Source: Fortiea sp. LEGE XX443 (GTDB lineage: Bacteria > Cyanobacteriota > Cyanobacteriia > Cyanobacteriales > Nostocaceae). Taken from it: a stretch of 64,000 nt of DNA. Positions 27,880 through 37,045 of this stretch are shown one piece after another (position 1 is the first letter of the stretch; every line of letters begins with the position of its first letter). A program made the position numbers and the translations under genes. The notes beneath the pieces are model-generated. The model saw nothing but the letters and a program-made list of their open reading frames with translations, made no database searches and was not told the origin of the DNA. The stretch lies in assembly GCF_015206815.1 (NCBI RefSeq), contig NZ_JADEXZ010000010.1:41277-105276 (forward strand), given 5' to 3'.

Positions 27880-30711
27880 TCATTTTGATAGAGAAACCGC
27901 CCTATCTAAGATCATCTTAAGGTCAGATGGATTTCTTGATATATCTCGTTGCCAAAAACCAAAGCCACCATGCTGATTAACTGCTTTAATCCACTGATCT
28001 AGAAATACACTTTTAGCTACGTCTTTCTGAGTGTAATTTCCTTTAGTTTCTAAAATTAAGAAACTCCCATTTTTTAGGCGAATAATAAAGTCTGGTCGAT
28101 ACTTGCGAACAACTCCGTCAAATATGTAAAGAATTTCAAATCCCAGGTGATCATTCTTAACCCAAGCTTGAACATTAGGGTTTCTATCTAGTTCAAATGC
28201 TTCACTAGCTTCCCATGTACTATCGAAAACACAGCAGTTGATGTGTGATTTTCGTGTGTATTCACATGGCTTGCCTGTATACCATGAACGCATATCAGCA
28301 GTAGAGCGAATCGGATTATTTTGGTCAAAAACAGGTTCAATTGCTTCTGTATTTTCTAAATAAATAGCATTCCAAATGTGTTGAACTATTTTACTTAAAT
28401 TAAGAGTAATAAGAATCCGCCGTCGAATCTCATCTAAATTGAATAAAGGTGGATTGATTCTGATTAAACCTGAGTCAATAAACTCTTCTACTAATCTAAT
28501 CAGTTTGGCTAATAAATATTCTCGATTGCCTTTCCAACCAGGTTTCATCTGCACAAAAATGTCTCTAGCAGTCTCAAAGACAATTTTCTGCATCCGAAAT
28601 TTACGTCCTAAATCTTCCAGATCAATACCCTTAATTTTTGTAACATCAGGTTTACCATCAACAATTGGTGCTAATTCCGCCAGCGTACTATTATCAAAAG
28701 CGTCTAGTTCTAGAGGTTCAACTTGATTTAAATTAAGCTTAAGTTCAGGCTTATAAATGTACTCAATTCGGATGATATTGGGAAAGTTAATTTCAAACTC
28801 TTGCTTTTCTGGATCTGGTTTTATTTCAGTTTTAGGTTGAGGGGGTGGAGGTGTTGTTTCTTCATTAGATTCATGGGGGATAAAGGTGAATGGAACACCA
28901 AAAATGTTGACATACTCTGGTTCAAGCAAATTTGTTTCTGGATTAATGTCGTAAGCGGTTCTTCTTAAGCCTCGACCCACAACTTGTTCACAGAGAAGTT
29001 GGCTGGTGAATGCTCTAATACCCATAATGTGAGTTACTGTTTTAGCATCCCACCCTTCAGATAGCATCCCAACTGAGATAACATTTTGAATTTGTTCACC
29101 AGGTTTACCAACTTGGCCAACCGTATCAACTTTTTGCCTTAAAAGTTCTGCTTGTTGCTGTTTAGTTAACTTGGGCGTAATTTCTTCATCAGATGTATCA
29201 TCTTCATTAATATCTGAGGTTCTGTATTGGATCTCAGAACTTTCTTCTTGAGACTCTGCCATTTTCAAAACATTAGAGTCTATGTGGAGAGTACGTTCTG
29301 GAATGCAAAGTTCTTCTATTTGAATTTTATGATGATTAAAGGCATAATTAATCCTGGCTGCGGTTTCGGTGCGGTTAGCAACAGAAATCATGACGGGAGG
29401 AACTTTATGTCCAGCTTTCTCCCAAGCTTTGGCTGTTTCTAACCAGTCTTTACCTAATAAATAATAAGCATTATTTAGTAAATCAGGTAAAGATTCATTT
29501 AGTTTTGCTTTGCGATTGAAATCATCTTTAACTTCAACGTCATTATATAAATGATAGTAACGCGATTTAAAGTCTCTAAGGTTCAGCCTCCCATCATCAC
29601 GAATTACAACACGAGGAGTTTTAACTAAGCCTGACTCAATCGCATCATTCAACCCGAAATCACTCACAATCCAGCCGAACAAAGCTTCTTCTGAACTTCT
29701 CTTACCAGAAGGTACAAATGGTGTAGCAGAAAAATCAAAACAGGTGAGTATTCCTCTAGCTCTGTTAATGCGATCAAGTCCACCAATCCATTTTGTTGCT
29801 TCATCAATATCTTCTTTACTAATACCCTTTATTTTAGATTCCGCAGGAATACGCCAAGCATGATGTGCTTCATCATTAATGACTAAAATATTGCTAAAAC
29901 TAGCCAGTTCAGCTAAAACATCCCTGACATAAGCTTCATCACTTTTTGCTCCACGCTTATCTACACCCTTCTTTTTCTCAATCTGTTCCTCTGTTTCCCA
30001 ATTGAGAACGTGCCAATTACGAACTACAACTTTACCCTGACGTAACTTATCAAACAAGCTAAAAGGAATTATGTTGAAAATCTCGTAGTAATTGTTTTCA
30101 GTGGAAGGAATTAAAACTTGAAGGCGATTTTTAACGGTGAGTCCTGGTGCGACAATAAAAATAGCTTTGGAAAAACGGGGATCTTGAGGATAGGTGACTT
30201 TGTTAAGGATTTGCCATGCAATCAGCATAGCCATAACAATGGTTTTTCCTGAACCTGTCGCCATTTTGCAGCAGAGACGTTTAAATGCTCCTCCATCAGA
30301 GGGAATATCAATACCAACCTTTTCAGATGCTGGAGATTCAACCAACCAGATTAAGGTTTCTATTGCTTCTAACTGGCAAAAGAAAAACGGGAAATCGTGT
30401 TCTTCGGGGTTATGCCAGTGTTCTAATAGACGCTTAGTAATACCTGTAACGCCAGGATGTCCATTTTCACACCAAGCTTTGACTCGCAAACGTACTTGAT
30501 TAACTAGAGGGATTTCAACAAATTTACCAGGATCATCAAAAGATTTTGAGTTTTCAGAAGCTATTGTATAACCTGCGGGTCTTCTGCCTTCTACAAGTTT
30601 AAAAAGGCGAGTTTGGTAATTATATTGCCAGTATCTTTTTGGCTCCTCGTAGGGAGAGTTTATAATAAGCTGGTGAATTTTTGATGAAGATATCATAGCT
30701 TTTTTCAACAT
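27880..30711 (-). CDS. SF2 helicase-nuclease, type III restriction (Res)-like
   Basis: 943 residues. Walker A ATGSGKT (151-157), DEAH box in NDEAHHAW (280-283), motif III FSATPF, and motif VI region CEQVVGRGLRR. Near the C-terminus is a PD-(D/E)xK nuclease: D874 (YRPDFII), then E888 and K890 in LILETKG. This is the architecture of type III restriction subunits, in particular the group paired with large beta-class methyltransferases (BPTD_3080-like, from memory). It should translocate on DNA and cut unmodified DNA. Last gene of the operon, 23 bp after the PIN gene. Confidence 0.88.
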   Translation of the reverse strand: MLKKAMISSSKIHQLIINSPYEEPKRYWQYNYQTRLFKLVEGRRPAGYTIASENSKSFDDPGKFVEIPLVNQVRLRVKAWCENGHPGVTGITKRLLEHWHNPEEHDFPFFFCQLEAIETLIWLVESPASEKVGIDIPSDGGAFKRLCCKMATGSGKTIVMAMLIAWQILNKVTYPQDPRFSKAIFIVAPGLTVKNRLQVLIPSTENNYYEIFNIIPFSLFDKLRQGKVVVRNWHVLNWETEEQIEKKKGVDKRGAKSDEAYVRDVLAELASFSNILVINDEAHHAWRIPAESKIKGISKEDIDEATKWIGGLDRINRARGILTCFDFSATPFVPSGKRSSEEALFGWIVSDFGLNDAIESGLVKTPRVVIRDDGRLNLRDFKSRYYHLYNDVEVKDDFNRKAKLNESLPDLLNNAYYLLGKDWLETAKAWEKAGHKVPPVMISVANRTETAARINYAFNHHKIQIEELCIPERTLHIDSNVLKMAESQEESSEIQYRTSDINEDDTSDEEITPKLTKQQQAELLRQKVDTVGQVGKPGEQIQNVISVGMLSEGWDAKTVTHIMGIRAFTSQLLCEQVVGRGLRRTAYDINPETNLLEPEYVNIFGVPFTFIPHESNEETTPPPPQPKTEIKPDPEKQEFEINFPNIIRIEYIYKPELKLNLNQVEPLELDAFDNSTLAELAPIVDGKPDVTKIKGIDLEDLGRKFRMQKIVFETARDIFVQMKPGWKGNREYLLAKLIRLVEEFIDSGLIRINPPLFNLDEIRRRILITLNLSKIVQHIWNAIYLENTEAIEPVFDQNNPIRSTADMRSWYTGKPCEYTRKSHINCCVFDSTWEASEAFELDRNPNVQAWVKNDHLGFEILYIFDGVVRKYRPDFIIRLKNGSFLILETKGNYTQKDVAKSVFLDQWIKAVNQHGGFGFWQRDISRNPSDLKMILDRAVSLSK

Positions 30712-30734
30712 TCCCTAACAAGTATTTGTGATTT

Positions 30735-31250
30735 TTAATTGGTATTTATACAATAATTAGTGTGTGCTGTTTGAGAATTCATTAATTGAATTTTTTTTAG
30801 TCTATTTCTTTTAATTTCTTTATGCAAGGCTGAAGCATTATTCAAAATATCTACACCGTCATTAGTAATTAAATCAGCAGTAGTTAAAGCAGCAGTTGCT
30901 ACAAGGCAACGATCAACACTTTTAGTTTTATCATTAATAATCTTTTCTATTCCATTCCTTAATTGCTCTGATGGTTCAATGTCTATTATATTTTTTCTCT
31001 TGGTTAAAATCCAAAACTGGAGAATTTGTTTTTCAAATCTTTGCTCATCCATGTTAGTGATTACATCAAAAAGTTTTCTTTTATACTCAACGTCAATTTT
31101 ACCTGCTTTGTCAATTTGAAGTTGATGTGTGGATGCAAGTCGAGCAAGTAGGATGTCAATATGCCTACCTTCATTGATTTGGGGATTAAGAATATGGATA
31201 AATACACTAGTATCAATCACAATTGGTATTAACTGCTTATTTTCTGTCAT
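30735..31250 (-). CDS. PIN-domain nuclease-like protein in restriction operon
   Basis: 171 residues from ATG 31250; a TTG at 31274 would overlap the previous gene. Acidic PIN positions are visible: D13 in VIDTSVFI, D113 in SVDRCLVATA, and D131 in LITNDGVDI. PIN proteins are usually Mg-dependent ribonucleases, often toxins. There is no separate antitoxin gene; the ATPase immediately upstream (stop codon 11 bp before this start) is the likely partner. Sits between the ATPase and the restriction subunit. Confidence 0.75.
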   Translation of the reverse strand: MTENKQLIPIVIDTSVFIHILNPQINEGRHIDILLARLASTHQLQIDKAGKIDVEYKRKLFDVITNMDEQRFEKQILQFWILTKRKNIIDIEPSEQLRNGIEKIINDKTKSVDRCLVATAALTTADLITNDGVDILNNASALHKEIKRNRLKKIQLMNSQTAHTNYCINTN

Positions 31251-31260
31251 TTTTGATTTA

Positions 31261-32619
31261 TTACATAATATCAATACTGAGAGCTTCTAGAATATCTGCT
31301 CCAAAAAACTCCATAGGAAGTCCTTTTTCAAAACTGCCATCTGAGTTAATATATAAATTTTTTACTTGGACAGAATTATCCTTGATATAAAAATATGCAA
31401 CCGTCACATCTTCTGACTTCAATTGTCCTGTTGCAATCAGCTTACGCAACCTTATAATGATATTCTCACTATGAGTTTCAATTATGGACGGAACACCTCT
31501 TTTTGTCCATAATTCAGCGAAAAAAGAACCCATTTCAAGTTGTGCAGTTGGGTGAATTTGAGCTTCTGGTTGCTCAACAATTAGTAACTTTCCTGGATTA
31601 AGTAAAGCTCCTTGTACAAAGATTGGTATACATTGACTAACACCAAAACCAAAATCTGCTAGATAAGATTCGGCTCCAGTTAATTTGTTTTTTGCTCGAA
31701 ATTCAGGAATAAATCCCTTCACTTGAGATTTAAATTTTACATCTTCAATATCAATAACAGATTCAATATGTCGTAAAACAAAATCTGCTCTTTCTCCACC
31801 ATCAGTAAGCAAACGCTGTAAGTGAGGCATAGCGTATTCACCCCTATGTCCAACATCATCTAGGGGCGGGCTGCCTAGTATGACACTTCTTTCTGATTCT
31901 TCACGAACAGGTGATAAATGTCGCATAGAGATAATTTCATTTCTTATACCATCTAGGTAAAGATTATCAAAAGCAGATTTGAGTATCTCTACTGGATCAT
32001 TTGGGAGAGGAAATTTAAGAAATCTAGTGCGCCTAATATTTGTTTCTTTTTTATGAAGAACTTTTTTTCCTCCAATCTTACAAGTAACTGTATGTTTAGC
32101 TTGTTTACCACTATATGGAATACTTCCGAAAATGCAAAAATCAGCTATTAAATCATTTGCAGTGATTTGTGAATCAACTTTTACGCTAGTTGCTTGTCCT
32201 AGCGGATCTTCATCTATGAAAGTTGAAAACGGGTTTAAATTAATTGCAATATCAGTGCTATTATCTTCTATTTTTGGTATCGCTTTACTTTGTTGGAGTT
32301 TTTCTCTAATTTGTTGAATTTTAGTATCAGGTAAATCATTAGTTTTGAGATTTAGAGTAAATTGAGCTACCTTACTACGAGAATTAGTATTTTGTAAATC
32401 TTTAAAAGTACCAAGGCTAACGTGCCGCCCCTCCGTAGAAAAAAAATCACCTTCACTAGATTCGCTAGACTCTAGAGTTTGCTGGAGCATAAGTAAAAAC
32501 TTAATAAGTGTGGATTTTCCCGCACTATTTCTACCAATCAAAATTGTTATTGGTCTGATACGAACATCTATGTCTTCTCGAAATGCTCGAAAATTTTTGA
32601 TTTTAATATTAGTAAGCAT
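31261..32619 (-). CDS. ABC/SMC-type AAA ATPase (DUF3696/OLD-like) in restriction operon
   Basis: 452 residues. KIKNFRAFRE and Walker A GRNSAGKST (29-37) open the protein. A signature-like region follows mid-protein (FGFGVSQ), then Walker B LLIVEQPEAQIHP (about 345-357) and a switch histidine in ETHSENI (H383). The C-terminal region resembles the DUF3696 tail (VKNLYINSDGSFEKGLP). No Toprim nuclease domain is attached, unlike OLD proteins. Such ATPases act as sensors or regulators with a nuclease partner; here the PIN protein is the obvious candidate. Starts 25 bp after the methyltransferase stop. Confidence 0.82.
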   Translation of the reverse strand: MLTNIKIKNFRAFREDIDVRIRPITILIGRNSAGKSTLIKFLLMLQQTLESSESSEGDFFSTEGRHVSLGTFKDLQNTNSRSKVAQFTLNLKTNDLPDTKIQQIREKLQQSKAIPKIEDNSTDIAINLNPFSTFIDEDPLGQATSVKVDSQITANDLIADFCIFGSIPYSGKQAKHTVTCKIGGKKVLHKKETNIRRTRFLKFPLPNDPVEILKSAFDNLYLDGIRNEIISMRHLSPVREESERSVILGSPPLDDVGHRGEYAMPHLQRLLTDGGERADFVLRHIESVIDIEDVKFKSQVKGFIPEFRAKNKLTGAESYLADFGFGVSQCIPIFVQGALLNPGKLLIVEQPEAQIHPTAQLEMGSFFAELWTKRGVPSIIETHSENIIIRLRKLIATGQLKSEDVTVAYFYIKDNSVQVKNLYINSDGSFEKGLPMEFFGADILEALSIDIM

Positions 32620-32644
32620 AAGTACATTGAAATTAGTTAACCTT

Positions 32645-35272
32645 CTAAGTTAGCCGGATAATTTTTAGAGATTCGATTCCTCTATCATCAACTATTTTTA
32701 CAGCAACACGCTGATAATTACCTATTTCAAAAGGTAATGAAACAGTGCCTTGATAGGACTCAATTAAATCTTCATCAATTTCGGATTTCAGATTTTTGGC
32801 AAGACGTGACCAGCCATCTTTCTCTCCTGCCATTGGAAAGAAAACTTGGGAAGGAAAAATACTCCTGCCATCATAATCAGTATCTAGCATCCACATAGCA
32901 ATTTTTTCAACACTGCCAGATTCAACATTTCCGGTTCTAGTATTGTAGTAATCGAAGCCATGCACTTCTACTTCCCATTTACCTGTATCTTCTCCTCGAT
33001 GAATACGACGAAGTGCGACATCAGGTTGACCAATGAGCCAAAAACTCTCGTTGCTGGCACGTTTTTTCTTCAGGTCTTCTGTAAGTAGATCCGCATTCAT
33101 TTGTACTTTGAGTAGAGTCACACCAGGCCAGTTAGTTTCATCAATATCTTTTGCTGCTTCAGGGTCAAATTGAAAGGCAGCAAAAATAACTAATTTGGGT
33201 TTGGGTTTCTGGGTTTCTGCTTCTTGAATTGCCATTTCTACTTGGCGTTGATCGAGAGGAGCATGTTCTAACCCAAAGGAAATAACAGCTCGCATTGGCT
33301 TGTTTTGAGTACCGCCACTTAAGAGAGAAGTGTCATTTTCTTCATTACTGGGTTTAGTTTCGCCATCAGCATGAAGCCAACGAGTCCCCGGTAAAGGTTC
33401 AACTCTAGAAAATAGAATGTATTGACCGCCTTTACCTCGAATTCCTGTTTTGAAAAGTTCATCTCGCCATTCTGCTTGCCGCAGTGTTTCGCCAGAACGG
33501 GCAATGGATTGATCTGCATCTGGGGTATCAGTCAATCCTTCGACATTATCAAGGGGTTTAACGGTTGGTGCAGGAACAGACTCAACTGTAAATAGACCTG
33601 TAATTCTTACTTTTGATTTATCAACTAGAGGCTGATCGTAAAGAATTTCCTTAGCAGCGTATTTTTTAATTACTTCTTCAATTTCTTTTCTTGCCATTCC
33701 TTCCTTGATTTCTGGATTGTTGGCAATAGATTTTAGCGTAATGCGAGATACTGTTTTATATTTAAAATCGTCACCTAAGCCTTCTTTAAAATTCGCCAAT
33801 TCATAATAATCAAAAATTGCAGTCATCAACCTTTGTTTTGCCAGGGTAATAGATACACGAGAAGTATCGCAAGTCATCCAACGTCTTCCCCAACGTTCTG
33901 CAACATAAGCTGTAGTGCCACTGCCACAGGTTGGATCTAGTACTAAGTCTCCTGGATCAGTTGTCATTAAAAGACAACGCTCTATTGCTCTATGATCGGT
34001 CTGTAAAACATAAATTCTCTGTTCCCCAAATCCACCCGGTCTTAAATCTAACCAAGTACTGTTTAAAGTCTTATAAGGAAACTCATCGTGATAGACTTTC
34101 CATCGTAGTGATTTACCAATAGGATGTAATCTTCCAGCAGCAGCTAAACGATTTAGACCTGTAATAGTGGTTTGCCAGCCATATCTTGTAGGCGGCTCAT
34201 ACTCAACATTATTAAAAGTGTATTTAAATGAATTATCATTACCACGTCTTTGAGAAAATGTTGGCCATAATCTACAAATACGACCTTCTGGTAATGGTTG
34301 CTTTCCTGTTTTTTGTGCTAAAGAAAGATCAATAAGTTCTCCATTTTTTGTCTCAACGCAAATATATCGCTCGTTTGGATTTTCTATAGGGTCACATTCT
34401 GTAAACAATTCTTTATACTTTATCTGGCTGATGTCCTTTGCAAACCATAGCAAAAAATCATTGACACCTGGTAATAATTTAGATGACTGACTGCTTGCTT
34501 TCATCAGCACAATTTCCATGCAAAAGTTGTTACTGTCAAATACTTCATCCATTAAACACCGAACTCTATGGACATTTTTATCACCTATTTGCACAAAAAT
34601 AGAACCACTTTCATGGAGTAAATCTTTTGCCAGCAATAAACGATCGCGCAAATAAGTTAAGTAAGAATGAATGTCTAACTCCCAAGTGTCTCTAAATGCT
34701 TTAATAGTCTCTGGTTCTTGGGTTAAATCTTCATCATTGCGATCTTTTACGTCCCGTTTATTCACGAATGGTTGAAAATTAGAATTATATTGACTTCCAT
34801 AAGGCGGATCTATATAAATCATTTGCACCTGCCCTGCCATTCCTTCTTTTTGTAGTAATGAGTTCATTACTAAAAGGGAATCTCCAGCAACTAAGCGGTT
34901 TGTCCAATTATGCTTGTGCTTGTAGAATTCAATAGCCTGTCGAATCGGAGGATTTTCTTCTGGAGTTTGAAATAAAGACAGTTGTTTAATCTTTTCATCT
35001 TTACGCTTCCGCACTGCCTCAATAATTGTGCGCGGATCTATCCGTTCATGGACGTGCAGCGAGACTGTAGGCACTTCAAAACTTGTATGCTCTGCTTTCC
35101 CAGCCCAAACTAACTGAGGATCAAGGTGAGGATCGTAGGCATACTTTTTAGTATCCTCTTCTGGGTCAGTATCTGGGTTAACTAGTCCAATTGGCGGGTT
35201 ATTGGCTCGTTGCTGGTTTTCATGCTTATATTGCTCAATTTCTCTCTGCTCTGATTTCCTCTGCCTTGCCAT
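32645..35272 (-). CDS. beta-class DNA methyltransferase, type III modification (Mod)-like
   Basis: 875 residues. Catalytic motif DPPY at 155-158 precedes the SAM-binding motif LDPTCGSGT at 446-453, the order of beta-class N6-adenine/N4-cytosine methyltransferases such as type III Mod. The ~290 residues between them should include target recognition, and the long C-terminal part (from ~520) is unlike classic Mod proteins. First gene of a leftward operon. Recognition site cannot be inferred. Confidence 0.9.
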   Translation of the reverse strand: MARQRKSEQREIEQYKHENQQRANNPPIGLVNPDTDPEEDTKKYAYDPHLDPQLVWAGKAEHTSFEVPTVSLHVHERIDPRTIIEAVRKRKDEKIKQLSLFQTPEENPPIRQAIEFYKHKHNWTNRLVAGDSLLVMNSLLQKEGMAGQVQMIYIDPPYGSQYNSNFQPFVNKRDVKDRNDEDLTQEPETIKAFRDTWELDIHSYLTYLRDRLLLAKDLLHESGSIFVQIGDKNVHRVRCLMDEVFDSNNFCMEIVLMKASSQSSKLLPGVNDFLLWFAKDISQIKYKELFTECDPIENPNERYICVETKNGELIDLSLAQKTGKQPLPEGRICRLWPTFSQRRGNDNSFKYTFNNVEYEPPTRYGWQTTITGLNRLAAAGRLHPIGKSLRWKVYHDEFPYKTLNSTWLDLRPGGFGEQRIYVLQTDHRAIERCLLMTTDPGDLVLDPTCGSGTTAYVAERWGRRWMTCDTSRVSITLAKQRLMTAIFDYYELANFKEGLGDDFKYKTVSRITLKSIANNPEIKEGMARKEIEEVIKKYAAKEILYDQPLVDKSKVRITGLFTVESVPAPTVKPLDNVEGLTDTPDADQSIARSGETLRQAEWRDELFKTGIRGKGGQYILFSRVEPLPGTRWLHADGETKPSNEENDTSLLSGGTQNKPMRAVISFGLEHAPLDQRQVEMAIQEAETQKPKPKLVIFAAFQFDPEAAKDIDETNWPGVTLLKVQMNADLLTEDLKKKRASNESFWLIGQPDVALRRIHRGEDTGKWEVEVHGFDYYNTRTGNVESGSVEKIAMWMLDTDYDGRSIFPSQVFFPMAGEKDGWSRLAKNLKSEIDEDLIESYQGTVSLPFEIGNYQRVAVKIVDDRGIESLKIIRLT

Positions 35273-35646
35273 ATCAGTTTCCCTTGTCTCAGAGCTTTTA
35301 ATTTACAATCTATTTGACCTGTTAGACCAGTTCGTTAAAATTTTTGCGACTTAGCTTCTCAACTGGTTGACTACTCTTTGGTAAATTTTCTCCAACCAAA
35401 TGGGTATTACGGGTTCACATACCATTGTTGCCATTTTTATCAAATTGGTTTCTGAGTAATAACATAGTAAGCTCTTTAGCTGTATTATTAATTACAGGCA
35501 CGACTACTTTTTGTTTTCGCCAAGCTGTAACAACTGGAAGCATAATATTTCCGAGGTGTGTTGGAACCATAAGCTTGCCATTGCGGCAAAGTTATGGCTA
35601 AAGTTACACCACAAAAGTGTTGATCTTTCATCTTTAAAATTTAAAA
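35273..35646. other. intergenic between tRNA-Ala and the defence operon
   Basis: AT-rich. A minus-strand frame of 51 codons (35415-35570) is open but has no ribosome-binding site or recognisable motif, and I do not call it a gene. I saw no integrase remnant and no direct repeat of the tRNA 3' end. The operon promoter should lie here. Confidence 0.55.
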
Positions 35647-35719
35647 TGGAGCTAAGCGGGTTCGAACCGCTGACCTCTGCAATGCCATTGCAGCGCTCTA
35701 CCAACTGAGCTATAACCCC
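35647..35719 (-). tRNA. tRNA-Ala (anticodon GGC)
   Basis: Minus strand folds as a full cloverleaf: acceptor arm GGGGTTA with TAGCTCC, D-arm AGCTCAGTTGGTAGAGC, anticodon stem CTGCA/TGCAG around ATGGCAT with GGC at 34-36, and T-arm GCGGTTCGAACCCGC. Discriminator base is A; CCA is not encoded. Its 3' end faces the defence operon. Confidence 0.97.
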
Positions 35720-35813
35720 AAAAGTCCATTTTATATTTTATCTTAATATTTTTTTGTTTGTCAAGTTATCTTGATGAAATGAATGAAATACTTAGTTTAT
35801 TAAACACTACTTT

Positions 35814-36005
35814 CTATGAAACTTGTAATAGGTAGGTCATACAGTGACCCATGAGGAAGTAAACTACTAACATGGCAGCAGCAGCGAGGGCTACCAATGT
35901 ACCAGCCAACATCAAAGAAAATTCTTTGTTCTCGTAGGCTTTTTCCATTAGATGCAGTGACCATGCCACCAGCGCCACATCAAATAATAAAATAGGGATT
36001 AACAT
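35814..36005 (-). CDS. small two-helix membrane protein
   Basis: 63 residues, MLIPILLFDVALVAWSLHLM, then KAYENKEFSLMLAGTLV and a second helix ending VVYFLMGH. Two membrane segments joined by a short charged loop. A conserved small cyanobacterial protein by my recollection; no function known. Encoded 109 bp before hisF on the same strand orientation, downstream of it. Confidence 0.65.
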   Translation of the reverse strand: MLIPILLFDVALVAWSLHLMEKAYENKEFSLMLAGTLVALAAAAMLVVYFLMGHCMTYLLQVS

Positions 36006-36114
36006 ATTTTTTAATATTTATTAATACTTGTAAACTAATATTAACATCGTTTTTGAGAACTGTATTGAATTTGGGTGGCAGGCACTTGGATTTTAATGAT
36101 ATCTTTCTTTTAGC

Positions 36115-36888
36115 TTAAAAGTACAAACGTACTGGTATATGGCGATCGCGCAAATAATTTTTAATTTCTGACACACTCAATTGCCCGTAGTGAAGTAATG
36201 ATGCTAACAATGCGGCTTCTGCTTTACCTTCAGTTACAGCTTCATAGATATGTTCACAATTACCTGCACCCCCAGAGGCAATTACGGGGATTTGTACTGA
36301 TTGGGCGATCGCTTTTGTTAATTCCAAGTCATAACCTGCTTGAGTACCATCAGCGTCCATACTTGTAACTAATAGTTCTCCGGCTCCTCTTTGTTCAACT
36401 TCAGCAGACCATTTGAGAGCATCTAAACCAGTGTTTTCCCTGCCACCACGTACATACACATCCCAACCAGGATTTTCCGGATTAACTCTGCGTCTGGCAT
36501 CAATTGCAACAACTATGCACTGATTGCCAAAGCGATCGCTTGCCCGATTAATTAAGTCTGGGTCGCGTACTGCCGCAGAGTTAATACTAACCTTGTCGGC
36601 TCCAGCCCGTAACAAAGCTTTAACATTTTCTAATGATTGTATTCCACCACCCACAGTTAACGGAATAAAGACCTGCTCTGCCGTGCGGTAAACTACGTCG
36701 AGAATTGTATCGCGGTCTTCATGAGTGGCTGTAATATCCAGAAATACTAACTCATCTGCCCCAGCATCGTTGTAAACCTTTGCCAATTCAACCGGATCAC
36801 CTGCGTCTTGGAGATTGACAAAGTTAACTCCTTTTACAACCCGTCCCGCCTTCACATCCAAGCAGGGTAAGATTCTTTTAGATAACAT
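36115..36888 (-). CDS. hisF: imidazole glycerol phosphate synthase, cyclase subunit HisF
   Basis: 257 residues, beta/alpha barrel. Catalytic Asp in [14 protein letters not shown] near the N-terminus and the second in VVAIDARR; phosphate loops VGGGIQS and IASGGAGN. With HisH it converts PRFAR and ammonia to IGP and AICAR in histidine synthesis. Not in a his operon, as usual in cyanobacteria. Confidence 0.97.
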   Translation of the reverse strand: MLSKRILPCLDVKAGRVVKGVNFVNLQDAGDPVELAKVYNDAGADELVFLDITATHEDRDTILDVVYRTAEQVFIPLTVGGGIQSLENVKALLRAGADKVSINSAAVRDPDLINRASDRFGNQCIVVAIDARRRVNPENPGWDVYVRGGRENTGLDALKWSAEVEQRGAGELLVTSMDADGTQAGYDLELTKAIAQSVQIPVIASGGAGNCEHIYEAVTEGKAEAALLASLLHYGQLSVSEIKNYLRDRHIPVRLYF

Positions 36889-37045
36889 AGTAACTTTTCA
36901 ACTCCTTCCTTCATTGTTCGGAATTTAAATTTTAAATGGGTACGTGTCTTCCCAAACTAAAATTTTTGCATTTGAGGTTTATTCTCAAGTATTGCGATTT
37001 CGATGACACTCAACTAGTCCTCAAGTCAAAGTAAATAGCTGAATT

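Noticed and set aside
27880..35272. BREX, DISARM, Gabija or PARIS system
   Set aside because: No PglZ, BrxC, DrmA/B, GajA-type Toprim or AriB-type Toprim gene is present; the order fits type III restriction with two extra genes.
35415..35570. 51-codon minus-strand frame upstream of the methyltransferase
   Set aside because: No ribosome-binding site, no family; could be a leader peptide but evidence is insufficient.
35504..35708. Frames of about 65 codons on both strands
   Set aside because: They overlap tRNA-Ala and lack ribosome-binding sites.
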